Below are positions 25,312 through 35,296 of a DNA stretch of 53,246 nt, piece after piece. Below the pieces are notes generated by a model. The model was given only the letters and a program-made list of their open reading frames with translations, ran no database searches and had not been told where the DNA came from. This DNA is from Streptomyces narbonensis (GTDB lineage Bacteria > Actinomycetota > Actinomycetes > Streptomycetales > Streptomycetaceae). How positions within the stretch are numbered: position 1 is the stretch's first letter; each line of letters starts with the position of its first letter. The stretch is taken from positions 1-53,246 of the forward strand of contig NZ_BMSF01000028.1 in NCBI RefSeq assembly GCF_014649015.1. Direction: 5' to 3'. Made by a program: the position numbers and the translations under genes.

Positions 25312-25624
25312 ATCGGTTCACCTGTTCACGCTCGGTGGGGTGACGGGAGTGTACCGGTGGGTGTACGGGTTTCGAGGGGAGGCGGGATCGGTGATTTCGC
25401 GAAGGCTGCTTCGTCTTCTCGCACTCCGGCGGCGCGATCACGATGACCAGAAAATGACACGTCCCTTCGGACCTCCCCTCGTCCTCCCTCGGAATTCGGC
25501 TTCGTTATGCGTGAGCGCCCTGCGTGTTCCCCTGCCGGCGCGGTCCAGGTGCGCGACCATACGGACGCCGATGCGGTCCCCACCGACGGCAGACGGAAAC
25601 ACCGATACGGAAAGAAGGACGGAC
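25312..25624. promoter_or_regulatory. Divergent fur-katG control region
   Basis: 313 bases with no gene. Next to the Fur start is a direct repeat GTTCAC at 25319-25330. I cannot point to a definite Fur/PerR box. Confidence 0.5.
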
Positions 25625-27814
25625 GTGCCCGGCAGCGAAAGCGAGAACCCGGTAATCCCCGCCCCCACCCCCACGTCGACCCGACCCAGCACGAACCGGG
25701 ACTGGTGGCCCAACCAGCTGGACCTCTCGGTTCTCCACCAGCACTCCCCCCAGTCCGATCCGATGGACGAGGACTTCGACTACGCGGAGGAGTTCGCGGC
25801 CCTCGACGTCGACGCGCTGAAGCGCGACGTCATCGAGGTGATGACGACGTCGCAGGAGTGGTGGCCGGCCGACTACGGACACTACGGACCGCTCTTCATC
25901 CGGATGAGCTGGCATGCCGCCGGTACGTACCGCATCGCCGACGGCCGAGGCGGTGGCGGCTCCGGCGCCCAGCGCTTCGCTCCCCTCAACAGCTGGCCGG
26001 ACAACGCGAGCCTCGACAAGGCGCGTCGGCTCCTCTGGCCGGTGAAGAAGAAATACGGACGGAAGATCTCCTGGGCCGATCTTCTGGTTTTCGCCGGCAA
26101 CTGCGCCATGGAATCGATGGGCTTCAAGACGTTCGGATTCGGATTCGGACGAGAGGACATCTGGGATCCCGAGGAGATCTTCTGGGGGCCCGAGGACACC
26201 TGGCTCGGAGACGAGCGCTACAGCGGCGACAGGGAACTCGCCGGTCCTTTCGGCGCCGTACAGATGGGATTGATCTACGTCAATCCGGAAGGGCCCAACG
26301 GCACCCCGGATCCGATCGCGGCCGCCAGGGACATCCGCGAGACGTTCGGGCGCATGGCGATGAACGACGAGGAGACGGTCGCGCTCATCGTCGGGGGCCA
26401 CACCTTCGGCAAATGTCACGGTGCCGTCGATCCCTCGCACATCGGTCCGGAACCCGAGGCCGCGCCCATCGAGCAGCAGGGCCTCGGCTGGAGGAACAGG
26501 TACGGCAGCGGTCATGGCGCGGACACGCTCACCAGTGGGCTCGAGGGCGCGTGGACGTCCGAGCCGACGAAGTGGGACAACGGATACCTGGACAACCTGT
26601 TCCGGTACGACTGGGAGCTGACGACGAGCCCGGCCGGTGCCCAGCAGTGGACGCCCAAGGATCCCTCGGCGAAGGGCAGCGTGCCCGACGCTCATGACCC
26701 GTCGAAGCGGCACGCGCCGATGATGCTGACGACGGACCTCTCGTTGAAGCTGGATCCGGTCTACGCGCCGATCGCGAAGAGCTTCCACGAGAACCCGGAG
26801 AAGCTCGCGGACGCGTTCGCCAAGGCCTGGTACAAGCTGCTGCACCGCGACATGGGGCCCCTCTCGCGCTACCTCGGCCCGTGGATCCCCGAGCCGCAGC
26901 TGTGGCAGGACCCCGTGCCGGCGGTCGACCACCAGCTGGTCGGGGACGAGGACGTCGCCGCCCTCAAGGCGAGGATCCTCGCCTCGGGACTCTCCGTCTC
27001 CCAGCTGGTCACCACCGCCTGGGCGTCCGCGGCGTCCTTCCGCGGCACCGACAAGCGCGGCGGGGCCAACGGGGCGCGGATCCGACTCGCACCGCAGAAG
27101 GACTGGGAGGTCAACGACCTGCCGGAAGTGGCCGAGGCCGTGCAGACCCTCGAACGGCTCCAGCAGGACTTCAACGGCTCCCGCTCCGACGGGACGAGGA
27201 TCTCGCTCGCCGACCTGATCGTCCTGGGCGGGTGCGCGGGCGTCGAGCAAGCCGCGAAGGACGCCGGGCACGACATCACGGTCCCGTTCGCACCGGGGCG
27301 CACGGACGCCTCGCAGGAGCAGACGGATGTGGAGTCGTTCGCCGTGCTCGAACCCAGGGCGGACGGGTTCCGCGGCTATCTGCGGGCCGGGGAGAAGCTG
27401 TCGCCGGAGACCCTCCTCCTGGACCGCGCCGTCCTGCTGACACTGACGGTTCCCGAGATGACGGTCCTGATCGGCGGAATGCGGGCCCTGGACACCGGCT
27501 TCGGGCAGTCTCCGCACGGCGTCCTCACCCGGCGGCCGGGGAAGTTGACCAACGACTTCTTCGCCAACCTGCTCGACATGGGCACGGAGTGGCAGCCGTC
27601 GGCCTCGGAGGAGAACGTTTTCGAGGGCAGGGATCGCGGCACGGGCGAGACCACGTGGACGGCCACTGCCGTGGACCTCGTCTTCGGTTCGCACTCGCAG
27701 CTCCGCGCGGTCGCGGAGGTCTACGCGTCCGAGGACGCGGCGGAGAAGTTCGTGCGTGACTTCGTGGCGGCGTGGGACAAGGTGATGAACCTCGATCGGT
27801 TCGATCTCGCGTGA
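25625..27814 (+). CDS. katG: Catalase-peroxidase
   Basis: 729 residues, the full-length two-domain bifunctional haem enzyme that removes hydrogen peroxide. The distal Arg-Trp-His triad is in RMSWHAAGTYR (about 91-101), the proximal His in GGHTFGKCHG (about 257-266), and the Trp-Tyr-Met adduct residues are present (Trp of RMSWH, Tyr of MGLIYVNPEGPNG, Met of RMAMNDEE). The residue equal to Ser315 of the tuberculosis enzyme is Ser in TSGLEGAW. GTG start with AAGGAC upstream. The adjacent divergent Fur regulator is its probable repressor. Confidence 0.97.
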   Translation: MPGSESENPVIPAPTPTSTRPSTNRDWWPNQLDLSVLHQHSPQSDPMDEDFDYAEEFAALDVDALKRDVIEVMTTSQEWWPADYGHYGPLFIRMSWHAAGTYRIADGRGGGGSGAQRFAPLNSWPDNASLDKARRLLWPVKKKYGRKISWADLLVFAGNCAMESMGFKTFGFGFGREDIWDPEEIFWGPEDTWLGDERYSGDRELAGPFGAVQMGLIYVNPEGPNGTPDPIAAARDIRETFGRMAMNDEETVALIVGGHTFGKCHGAVDPSHIGPEPEAAPIEQQGLGWRNRYGSGHGADTLTSGLEGAWTSEPTKWDNGYLDNLFRYDWELTTSPAGAQQWTPKDPSAKGSVPDAHDPSKRHAPMMLTTDLSLKLDPVYAPIAKSFHENPEKLADAFAKAWYKLLHRDMGPLSRYLGPWIPEPQLWQDPVPAVDHQLVGDEDVAALKARILASGLSVSQLVTTAWASAASFRGTDKRGGANGARIRLAPQKDWEVNDLPEVAEAVQTLERLQQDFNGSRSDGTRISLADLIVLGGCAGVEQAAKDAGHDITVPFAPGRTDASQEQTDVESFAVLEPRADGFRGYLRAGEKLSPETLLLDRAVLLTLTVPEMTVLIGGMRALDTGFGQSPHGVLTRRPGKLTNDFFANLLDMGTEWQPSASEENVFEGRDRGTGETTWTATAVDLVFGSHSQLRAVAEVYASEDAAEKFVRDFVAAWDKVMNLDRFDLA

Positions 27815-27916
27815 CACCGATGTCCCGGTCCGCCGTCCGTCGGCGGACCGGGACGTCCTCCCCCGCCCGGACCGGCTCACCGCGCCGCTCCGTGGTCTCC
27901 GCCCTACGCTCGGCAC

Positions 27917-29368
27917 ATGCGACGCCGCCAGATGCACATGTCCCCGGAGGCCCAGGCCGCTCTGCTCGAAGCTCTGCAGCAGCTCCGGGCCGAGCTGAAG
28001 GCCTCCACGGAGTTTCCCGCGCACGTGCTCGCGGCGGCGCAGCAGGCCGTGGACGAGCTCCAGCTGCCCGAGAAGGACGCCACCCACCTGCCGCTGTTCA
28101 CGATCGATCCGCCGGAGTCGAGGGACCTCGACCAGGCCATGCACCTGGAGCGGCGGCCGGGCGGCGGGTACCGCGTGTACTACGCCATCGCCGATGTGGC
28201 GGCCTTCGTCAAGGCCGGCAGCGCGTTGGACGCCGAGGCCCACGACCGGATCGAGACGCTGTACTTCCCCGACCTGAAGGTGCCCCTGTACCCGCCCTTG
28301 ATCTCCGAGGGGCCGGCCAGCCTGCTCCCCGGCCAGGTCGTCCCCGCTCTGCTGTGGCAGCACGACCTCGACGCCGAGGGCAACGTGACCGGCTCGCACG
28401 TGAGTCGGGCCAAGGTCAGCAGCCAGGCGAAGCTCAGCTACGCGGAGGTCCAGCGGAAGATCGACGCCGGCACGGCGGCAGAGCCCGTCGCCCTGCTGCG
28501 CGAGATCGGCAAGCTACGGGAAGCCGTCGAGGCGAAGCGCCACGGGGTCTCGGTGAACCTGCCGGACCAAGAGGTCACGGTGACGGACGGAATCTTCCGG
28601 CTGGGCTACGTGGCGACACTGCCCGTGGAGGGCTGGAACGAGCAGATCTCCCTGATGACCGGAATGGCCGCGGCCCGGATCATGCTGGACAGCGGTACCG
28701 GGATCCTGCGGACCCAGAAGGAGCAGGACGACCCGCGGGTGATCCAGCGTGTGCACGACATCGCCGAGCTCCTGGGCATCGAGTGGAAGTCCGGAGTCCT
28801 GTACGCCGATCTGGTCAACTCCCTCAACCCGGCCGACCGGAAGCACATGGCCTTCCTCAACGAGGCCACAGCCATGCTGCTCAAAGCGGAGTACACCAAC
28901 TTCCGCGACCACCAGATCCCGAAGCACACGCTCCACGCGGCGATCGCGGCCCCGTACACCTACTGCACGGCCCCGCTGCGGCGGCTGATCGACCGCTACA
29001 CCGGTGAACTGTGCGTGGCCGCGTGCGCCGGCCAGGCCCCGCCGGAGTGGGTGCTCGACGCCATGTACTGCCTGCCGTGCGACATGGCGCGCGGGAAGGG
29101 GAAGGTGGCGGACCGGCGCGCGGTGGACCTCGTGGAGGCCGCGGTGCTGAAGCACCGGGTGAACGAGGTCTTCGGCGGCACGGTCATCAACACCGACGCG
29201 GAGGACGGCAGGCCCAAGGAAGGCACGGTGCACCTTGCGGAACCCGCCGTGATGGGCAAGATCACGTCCGGAGCGCCGCTCGACCTGAGCGCGAGCGTCC
29301 AGGCCAAGCTCACGAGGGCCGACCCGCTCTTCCCCAGCAAGAACAAGATCCTCTTCCGTACGGAGTAG
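27917..29368 (+). CDS. RNB domain ribonuclease (RNase II/R family)
   Basis: 483 residues, mainly the RNB catalytic domain. The metal-binding ESRDLDQAM motif (about 66-74) and the APYTYCTAPLRRLIDRYTGEL segment (about 347-367) are clear. It would degrade single-stranded RNA 3' to 5'. Cold-shock and S1 RNA-binding domains of full RNase R are missing, which is usual for the shorter actinobacterial form. Stand-alone gene. Confidence 0.92.
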   Translation: MRRRQMHMSPEAQAALLEALQQLRAELKASTEFPAHVLAAAQQAVDELQLPEKDATHLPLFTIDPPESRDLDQAMHLERRPGGGYRVYYAIADVAAFVKAGSALDAEAHDRIETLYFPDLKVPLYPPLISEGPASLLPGQVVPALLWQHDLDAEGNVTGSHVSRAKVSSQAKLSYAEVQRKIDAGTAAEPVALLREIGKLREAVEAKRHGVSVNLPDQEVTVTDGIFRLGYVATLPVEGWNEQISLMTGMAAARIMLDSGTGILRTQKEQDDPRVIQRVHDIAELLGIEWKSGVLYADLVNSLNPADRKHMAFLNEATAMLLKAEYTNFRDHQIPKHTLHAAIAAPYTYCTAPLRRLIDRYTGELCVAACAGQAPPEWVLDAMYCLPCDMARGKGKVADRRAVDLVEAAVLKHRVNEVFGGTVINTDAEDGRPKEGTVHLAEPAVMGKITSGAPLDLSASVQAKLTRADPLFPSKNKILFRTE

Positions 29369-29432
29369 CGGCCGGCGTCGGACGCCGCGCTCGGCAAGCA
29401 GCGCGCGGAGTCCGGTGCCTGCGCGGTCGGCG

Positions 29433-30530
29433 TCAGGACGGGATCTCGGGGTCGGCGTACCGCAGCAAGGCGCCCATGCCCTCGTGCAGTCTCAGCTCGC
29501 TCTCCGGTACGACGACCAGCTCGGCACGGGTGCCGACGAGGGCACGGACGAGGGCCTCGTCGGCGCGTTCCTCGCGTGGGGCTCGCACGCCGAAGGACGT
29601 CAGCTCCGCGTCGGTCAGGGCGAGCTGGGTGGGCTGGGGGCCCACCCAGAGCCGCGGTGAGGACCCGGGCGGCCGGTTCAGCAGCAGTGCTGCCACCTGG
29701 CCCCGCTGGAGGGCGGTGACCGTGGCGGCCAGACCCTCCGCCACGGGCCCGTTCAGGGCACGCCGACCGATGAAGACGTCCACGAGCTCCCGGTCGTGCG
29801 CGGCCATGCGGCCGCGGAAGACGCCGTCGAGCTGTGGCTCCAGCAAGGCGCGTCCCGTGTGGGTGGGGGTCGGGCCGCCCACGCGTACGGTCTTGTCCCG
29901 CAGGGTGTGCGGTAGGCGGCGGAGCAGTACGTTGCACGCCCACTCGTCCCCGCCCACGACGACGGCGTCGGCATGGGCGCGCCGCGCCCGTTCGTCCAGC
30001 CGGTGGCCGAGCCGGACGCAGGTGCGGTGCCAGGTCGCCACCGGGACCCTGTGGCGCAGCCGCTCACCCGGGGTGACCGTGGACGTGGGCCAGCTGCCAG
30101 TCTCCGCCTCCAGCTCCACCCATCCGTGGGTCTCGGCGGTCGGAAGGCCGCCGTAGTGGACGACCACGGCCATGTACGGGATCTCCGGAAGGTGCTGGGT
30201 GACCAGGGGCATGGCGTCCGGCAGGGTGCTGTACCGCGCGGAGTCGCGCTCGGGCGGCCTCGGGAGCTCCCCGTCCAGGACGAGCGTGCGGTGAGCGGCG
30301 AAGACGGCCTGCCCGTGCGCCCCCGGAACCGCGGCGTCGGTGCCGACGACCTCCTCCAGTACGTTCGTCAGAGCCCGGTCCGCGCCCTGACGGGACAGGC
30401 TCTCCCGCAGCCGCTCCCAGCGCAGCGCGATCTCCCGCTCGGGATGTTCGACGTCCCGGGAGGTGTCCAGATACACGGATGCGTACGGGCCCGGCTCCGC
30501 GTAGAGGGGTTCAAGGAACGACAGCCTCAT
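29433..30530 (-). CDS. eRF1-like (Rv2629 / baeRF family) protein
   Basis: 365 residues. The sequence RLSFLEPLYAEPGPYASVYLDTSRD begins the Rv2629-type N-domain, and VVGGDEWACNVLLRRLPHTLRDKTVRVGG and the C-terminal ELVVVPESELRLHEGMGALLRY match the bacterial/archaeal eRF1-like families, related to release factor and Vms1 domains. The role may be in ribosome rescue or hibernation, not proven. GGAG precedes ATG 30530, which is 17 bases after the SpoIIE stop, so the genes are an operon. Confidence 0.8.
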   Translation of the reverse strand: MRLSFLEPLYAEPGPYASVYLDTSRDVEHPEREIALRWERLRESLSRQGADRALTNVLEEVVGTDAAVPGAHGQAVFAAHRTLVLDGELPRPPERDSARYSTLPDAMPLVTQHLPEIPYMAVVVHYGGLPTAETHGWVELEAETGSWPTSTVTPGERLRHRVPVATWHRTCVRLGHRLDERARRAHADAVVVGGDEWACNVLLRRLPHTLRDKTVRVGGPTPTHTGRALLEPQLDGVFRGRMAAHDRELVDVFIGRRALNGPVAEGLAATVTALQRGQVAALLLNRPPGSSPRLWVGPQPTQLALTDAELTSFGVRAPREERADEALVRALVGTRAELVVVPESELRLHEGMGALLRYADPEIPS

Positions 30531-30547
30531 CGCCACTCCACCGATCA

Positions 30548-33226
30548 TCACGGGTCGTTGTCCGACGTGCCGGTGTGAAGGGGTTGTTCGGTCCAGATGA
30601 CCTTGCCGTCCGCGGTGTAGCGGGTGCCCCAGCGGTCGGCGAACTGGGCCACCAGGAACAGGCCCCGGCCGCCCTCGTCGGTGGCGGCCGCGCGCCGCAG
30701 GTGTGGCGCGGTGCTGCTGCCGTCCGAGACCTCACAGATCAGGACGCGGTCGCGGATCAGACGTACGCGGACGGGCTCGGCGGCGTAGCGGATGGCGTTG
30801 GTGACAAGCTCGCTCAGGATCAGTTCGGTGGTGAAGGACGCCTCCTCCAGACCCCATTCGGCCAGCGTACGGGTGACCGCGGCCCGCACCTGGCCGACGG
30901 CCGCCGGATCGGACGCGACGTCCCAGGCGGCTGTACGGGCGCCGGCGAGCGCACGCGTACGGGCGACCACCACCGCGATGTCGTCCGAGGGCTCCTCGGG
31001 CAGCAACGCGTCCAGAACCGCGCCGCAGGTCTGCTCGGGTGTGCGGCCGGGGTGGGCCAGAGTGCGCCGCAGCAGTTCCAGTCCCTCGTCGATGTCGCGC
31101 GTGCGGTCCTCCACGAGACCGTCGGTGTACAGCACGAGGCTGCTGCCCTCGGGGAGTCGTATCTCGGCGGTCTCGAAGGGGAGTCCGGAGAGCCCGAGGG
31201 GTGGGCCGCCCGGTACGGCGGCGAACGCCGCGCTGCCGTCGGGACTCACGACGACGGGCTCGAGGTGGCCGGCGCGGGCCATCGTGCACATCTGTGAGCC
31301 CGGGTCGTAGAGCGCGTACAGGCAGGTGGCGCCCGTGACCGGCGCGACGTCGCCCTCGCCGCTCTCGTCCTGGTCGATCCGGGTGACCAGTTCGTCGAGG
31401 TGCCAGAGGAGTTCGTCGGGCGCCATGTCCAGGGAGGAGAAGTTGTGGACCGCGGTGCGCAACCGGCCCATGGTGGCGGCGGCGTGCAGCCCGTGGCCGA
31501 CCACGTCCCCCACGACGAGCGCGACGCGGGCGCCTGGCATCGGGATGACGTCGAACCAGTCCCCGCCGACACCGCCGCTGCCCGCTTGCGCGGGCAGGTA
31601 ACGGTGGGCCACGTCGAGCGCGTTCTGCTCCGGCAGGGCACGGGGGAGCAGGCTGCGCTGCAGGGCGACCGCCATGGTGTGCTCGCGCGTGAAACGACGG
31701 GCGTTGTCGATGGTGACCGCCGCGCGGGCGGCCAGTTCCTCCGCGAGTGTCACGTCGTCGTGCTCGAACGGCTCGGGCTTGCGCGACCGCCAGAACGTCA
31801 CGACACCCAGGATGACGCCGCGGGCGCGCAGCGGAGCCGCGATCATCGAATGGATGCCGGCCTCGACAAGTCCCCGGGCCCGTTCGGGGTCTTGAGCCTG
31901 CCAGCCGGAGAAGGCGGTCATGTCCGCCTCCAGGACCGTCTCGCCCGAGCCGTATCCGAGGCTCTGCGGGGTGGACGGGACGAAATGGATCAGCTTTCCG
32001 GGTGGGTAGAGCGGTGTGTCGTCCCGGATACCCCGGAACGCCACGCGGCGCATCGCCGCACCGCGCTGCGACGGCTCCTCGCCCCGCAGGACCGGGTCGG
32101 CCAGGTCGACGGTGACGAAATCGGCGAACCGGGGGACGGCGAAGTCCGCCAGCTCCTGGGAGGTCCGCTCGACGTCGAGGCTGGTACCGATCTCCAATCC
32201 GGCGGCGAACAGGAGCTTCAGGCGTTCCTGCGCCACATCGGCCCGGCCGGTGACGGTCTGCAGCTCGGTGGTGTCCCGCAGTGTCGTGACACAGCCGTAC
32301 GGCCCGCCTCCAGGGTCGGTCGGCCGCTGGTTGACGGCCAGGAGCCGGTCCCCGGCCAGGTGTACCTCGTCGGTGGCCGGGCGCCCGGAAGCGAGCAGCC
32401 GGGCGATGTCCGGGGCGAGGCCCAGCTCGCGGGCAAGCCTTCCTTCCGCCTCCGGGCTCAGGTCGAGCAGCCTGCGTGCCTCGTCGTTGGCCAGCGCAAG
32501 CCGGCCGTCGCCGTCGAGGATCAGAACGCCCTCGCGCACGGCGTGCAGCACCGCGTCGTGGTGCTCGTACATACGGGTCATCTCGGCGGGCTCCAGGCCG
32601 TGGGTCTGGCGGCGCAGCCGCCTGCCGACCAGAGCGGTACCGAAGGTGGCGACCGCCAGCGCGGCCGCCGCGGCACCGAGCAGCAGCGGCAGCTGGTTCT
32701 CGACGACTCCGCTCACCGCTTCGAGCGTGACCCCGGCGGACACCAGGGCGATCACGTCGCCCTCGGCGTCGGTCACGGGGACCACGGCGCGGGTGGACGG
32801 GCCGAGGGTGCCGGTCACGGTCTCCCTGACGATCCCGCCTGCTACCGCAGGGCCGATCGTGCCGATGTAAGGCCTTCCGATCTGTGCCGGATTGGGGTGG
32901 GTGATGCGGATCCCGTCCGTGGTCATCACCACGACGAAGTCCACGGCGGACGCCTCTCGCGCTCTTTCGGCGCGTGGCTGGAGCACCGCGGCCGGGTCGG
33001 GGCCGGCCAGGGCCTCCTCGATGCCCGGCGCGCTGGCGAAGGTCTCGGCCACGGCGAGGGCACGGTTGCGCGCTTCCCGCTCGCTGTCGGCCCGGGACTG
33101 CAGTACGAGAGCGACCACGGCGGCCACGACGAGGAGCACCACGATCGCCGCCTGTAGGGAGAAGACCTGGCGGGCGACGGTGCGGACACTCAACGCGGAG
33201 CGCAGGCGGCCGAGGAATCCGGCCAT
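30548..33226 (-). CDS. SpoIIE family PP2C phosphatase sensor with ATPase domain
   Basis: 892 residues. Order: TM helix about 27-46, extracytoplasmic sCache-type sensor (47-180), TM helix 181-201, PAS (about 215-330), GAF (340-510), PP2C phosphatase (550-740; GGDWFD and VVGDVVGHGLHAAA metal sites) and C-terminal HATPase_c kinase (ELVTNAIRY, DEGGRGLFLV). The pairing of phosphatase and anti-sigma-factor-like kinase suggests partner switching control of a sigma factor. No anti-anti-sigma gene is next to it. Confidence 0.93.
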   Translation of the reverse strand: MAGFLGRLRSALSVRTVARQVFSLQAAIVVLLVVAAVVALVLQSRADSEREARNRALAVAETFASAPGIEEALAGPDPAAVLQPRAERAREASAVDFVVVMTTDGIRITHPNPAQIGRPYIGTIGPAVAGGIVRETVTGTLGPSTRAVVPVTDAEGDVIALVSAGVTLEAVSGVVENQLPLLLGAAAAALAVATFGTALVGRRLRRQTHGLEPAEMTRMYEHHDAVLHAVREGVLILDGDGRLALANDEARRLLDLSPEAEGRLARELGLAPDIARLLASGRPATDEVHLAGDRLLAVNQRPTDPGGGPYGCVTTLRDTTELQTVTGRADVAQERLKLLFAAGLEIGTSLDVERTSQELADFAVPRFADFVTVDLADPVLRGEEPSQRGAAMRRVAFRGIRDDTPLYPPGKLIHFVPSTPQSLGYGSGETVLEADMTAFSGWQAQDPERARGLVEAGIHSMIAAPLRARGVILGVVTFWRSRKPEPFEHDDVTLAEELAARAAVTIDNARRFTREHTMAVALQRSLLPRALPEQNALDVAHRYLPAQAGSGGVGGDWFDVIPMPGARVALVVGDVVGHGLHAAATMGRLRTAVHNFSSLDMAPDELLWHLDELVTRIDQDESGEGDVAPVTGATCLYALYDPGSQMCTMARAGHLEPVVVSPDGSAAFAAVPGGPPLGLSGLPFETAEIRLPEGSSLVLYTDGLVEDRTRDIDEGLELLRRTLAHPGRTPEQTCGAVLDALLPEEPSDDIAVVVARTRALAGARTAAWDVASDPAAVGQVRAAVTRTLAEWGLEEASFTTELILSELVTNAIRYAAEPVRVRLIRDRVLICEVSDGSSTAPHLRRAAATDEGGRGLFLVAQFADRWGTRYTADGKVIWTEQPLHTGTSDNDP

Positions 33227-33434
33227 AGTCCATGTCTAGCACCGGCCCGAAGGGTGGGCGAGCGGGTGGCCCGGGCAGGGAAACGGGCCGACCCACGACC
33301 GCCGACCCCCCGGCGTGGTGCCCGGAATGACCGGCCGAGCGCACCCCACCGGCTCCCCCAGGCCCAGGTACGGGCGTACGCCCGGCGGACGCCTCCCGGG
33401 TGCGATGCGCACCGAGGGTGGTGAGACTGGTGCC

Positions 33435-33635
33435 ATGACGCACAAGGTATTGCTGGAGGGCGGGCCGCACGACCTCCCCGAGCGGATCGTCACGGTCGAG
33501 ACTCCCGGCGAGGACGTGAAGATCCCGCACCTCGGCGGATACGAGCACTTCACGGAGACCGAACGCCGGAGCGACACCGCAGAGGGAACCCTGCGGGTGT
33601 ACGAGTGGTGGGAGCGTACGGAGATCGCCGAGTAG
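33435..33635 (+). CDS. DUF5988 family small protein
   Basis: 66 residues beginning MTHKVLLEGGPHDLPERIV and continuing ETPGEDVKIPHLGGYEHF, the DUF5988 signature. Function unknown; common in Streptomyces, often close to antibiotic clusters. The start was chosen on the family N-terminus; no strong ribosome site is visible. Divergent from the SpoIIE gene. Confidence 0.8.
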   Translation: MTHKVLLEGGPHDLPERIVTVETPGEDVKIPHLGGYEHFTETERRSDTAEGTLRVYEWWERTEIAE

Positions 33636-33746
33636 GGCGGCTCCCAGGTCCACGATCGCCCGCTCTCGGGAGACCTGACGGGAACGGGGGCCGCTTCGGC
33701 TCGTGCCGCACGTTCCACCGACTCCCGGCTTGGGCATAGTGGTGGA

Positions 33747-35081
33747 GTGATCGCCAAAAGTGACGGGGCCGGCGGCGGCCCCGACGCCGGTAGCTCGGGC
33801 TCTGAAGGCGCCGGTGACGAGGAGGCACAGGTCATCGTCGTGGGGGCGGGTCCGGCGGGTTCCGCCGCCGCGGTGCACCTCGCGCGAGCGGGCGTGGACG
33901 TGCTGCTCCTGGAGAAGAGCGGTTTCCCGCGGGAGAAGGTGTGCGGCGACGGCCTGACACCGCGCAGCGTGTACCAGTTGGTGCGGATGGGCATCGACAT
34001 CGACGCACCGGGCTGGATGCGCAACAAGGGCATGCGCTGGGTCTGCGGCGGCCACCAGGCCGAGCTGGACTGGCCGCGCCTGGGCGCCCTTCCCGATTTC
34101 GGACTCACCCGCAGTCGCCACGACTTCGACGACCTGCTTGCCACCCACGCCTGCGCGACCGGCGCGCGCCTCCGTACCCACGTCAAGGTGACGGGCCCTC
34201 TGACCGACCGGGCAGGACACGTCATCGGCGTGTCAGCCTCCCGTGGACCCGGGCAGGAGCCGGTCCGCTACCGGGCGCCGTTGGTGGTCGCCGCCGACGG
34301 AGCCTCGGCGCGCACGACTCTCGGTCTGGGGTTCGAACGAGACGGCAGGAGACCCGTCGCGGCCGCTGCCCGGCGGTACTACCGCAGTGAGGCCCGTACG
34401 CACGACCCCTACCTGGAGCTCTGGGCCGACCTGCGCTGTCCTCGTACCGAACGCGATCTGCCCGGATACGGATGGGTGTTCCCGCTGGGGGACGGGCGTG
34501 TCAACGTGGGCCTCGGCGTCCTGCCACAGCAGCGGCGACGCAGGCCGGTGGACCTGCGAGCGGCACTGGAACACTGGCTGCCGCGCCTGCCCTCGGACTG
34601 GGGGCTGTGCGAAGAGAACGCCGACTCCCCCTTCCGCAGCGCCCCGCTGCCGATGGGACTGAACCGGCGTCCGCAGTACCGGCAGGGCGTGCTGCTCGTG
34701 GGCGACAGCGCCGGCATGGTGAGTCCGTGGAGCGGCGAGGGCATCGCCCAGGCGATGGAGGCCGCCGAGGTGGCGGCGGACATCATCGCCCTGGCGCTGG
34801 CCCGGCCGGCCGGGCCGCGCCGGGAACACGCGCTGCACCAGTATCCGGCCGAGATCGAGCGACGCTGGGCGCGTTACTACCGGCTGGGCAACCTCGCCGG
34901 CGATCTGGTCTTCTCCCGTTACGGCTTCCGGCCGGTCCTGCACCCCCGTGTGATGGCCTCACCCCACGTGTTGCGCACCCTGGCACGCCTCCTCACCCAT
35001 GTGACCGACGAGCCCGCACAGGACACCATCGACGCCGTCCTCCACGGGCTGCTGCGCCTCGTTCCCACTCCACGGAGGTAG
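33747..35081 (+). CDS. Geranylgeranyl reductase family FAD-dependent oxidoreductase
   Basis: 444 residues. FAD Rossmann motif VVGAGPAGSAAAVHLA at about 32-47, the KVCGDGLTPRSV signature of geranylgeranyl reductases at about 66-77, and the second FAD motif GVLLVGDSAGMVSPWSGEGI at about 314-333. Members saturate isoprenoid chains, for example of menaquinone or lipids. The first 30 residues are Gly/Ser-rich. GTG start after a purine-rich stretch. Confidence 0.9.
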   Translation: MIAKSDGAGGGPDAGSSGSEGAGDEEAQVIVVGAGPAGSAAAVHLARAGVDVLLLEKSGFPREKVCGDGLTPRSVYQLVRMGIDIDAPGWMRNKGMRWVCGGHQAELDWPRLGALPDFGLTRSRHDFDDLLATHACATGARLRTHVKVTGPLTDRAGHVIGVSASRGPGQEPVRYRAPLVVAADGASARTTLGLGFERDGRRPVAAAARRYYRSEARTHDPYLELWADLRCPRTERDLPGYGWVFPLGDGRVNVGLGVLPQQRRRRPVDLRAALEHWLPRLPSDWGLCEENADSPFRSAPLPMGLNRRPQYRQGVLLVGDSAGMVSPWSGEGIAQAMEAAEVAADIIALALARPAGPRREHALHQYPAEIERRWARYYRLGNLAGDLVFSRYGFRPVLHPRVMASPHVLRTLARLLTHVTDEPAQDTIDAVLHGLLRLVPTPRR

Positions 35082-35147
35082 GGCCCCGCTCGGGCCGACG
35101 CTCCGGACTCTCTCCGACGGCGTCACGCAGCACGTTCCGGTGCCGGC

Positions 35148-35167
35148 TGACCCGGCTGTCCGGGTCA
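35148..35167. terminator. Terminator after the geranylgeranyl reductase gene
   Basis: TGACCCGG and CCGGGTCA form a perfect 8-bp stem with loop CTGT, 67 bases downstream of the stop and before the dha operon. Confidence 0.7.
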
Positions 35168-35296
35168 GGCTCGGTTCACAGCGGTGGCGCCGGGCGTCGA
35201 AGGCGTCCAGCGCCAAGGACGACTTTCCCGTGCACAGCCGATGACCTGCTCACACGCAGGCCACGGCCCATCTGCAAGCCTCGCGAGGAGATACGC

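Noticed and set aside
25625..27814. Loss of the KatG adduct methionine (Gln in EQQGLGW)
   Set aside because: That position is not the adduct Met; the true one is in RMAMND and is present.
25505..28399. 964-codon minus-strand open frame
   Set aside because: Antisense of katG and the RNB ribonuclease gene; both of those have full catalytic motifs.
30732..34220. 1162-codon minus-strand open frame
   Set aside because: Shifted frame over the SpoIIE phosphatase and its upstream region; no recognisable motifs.
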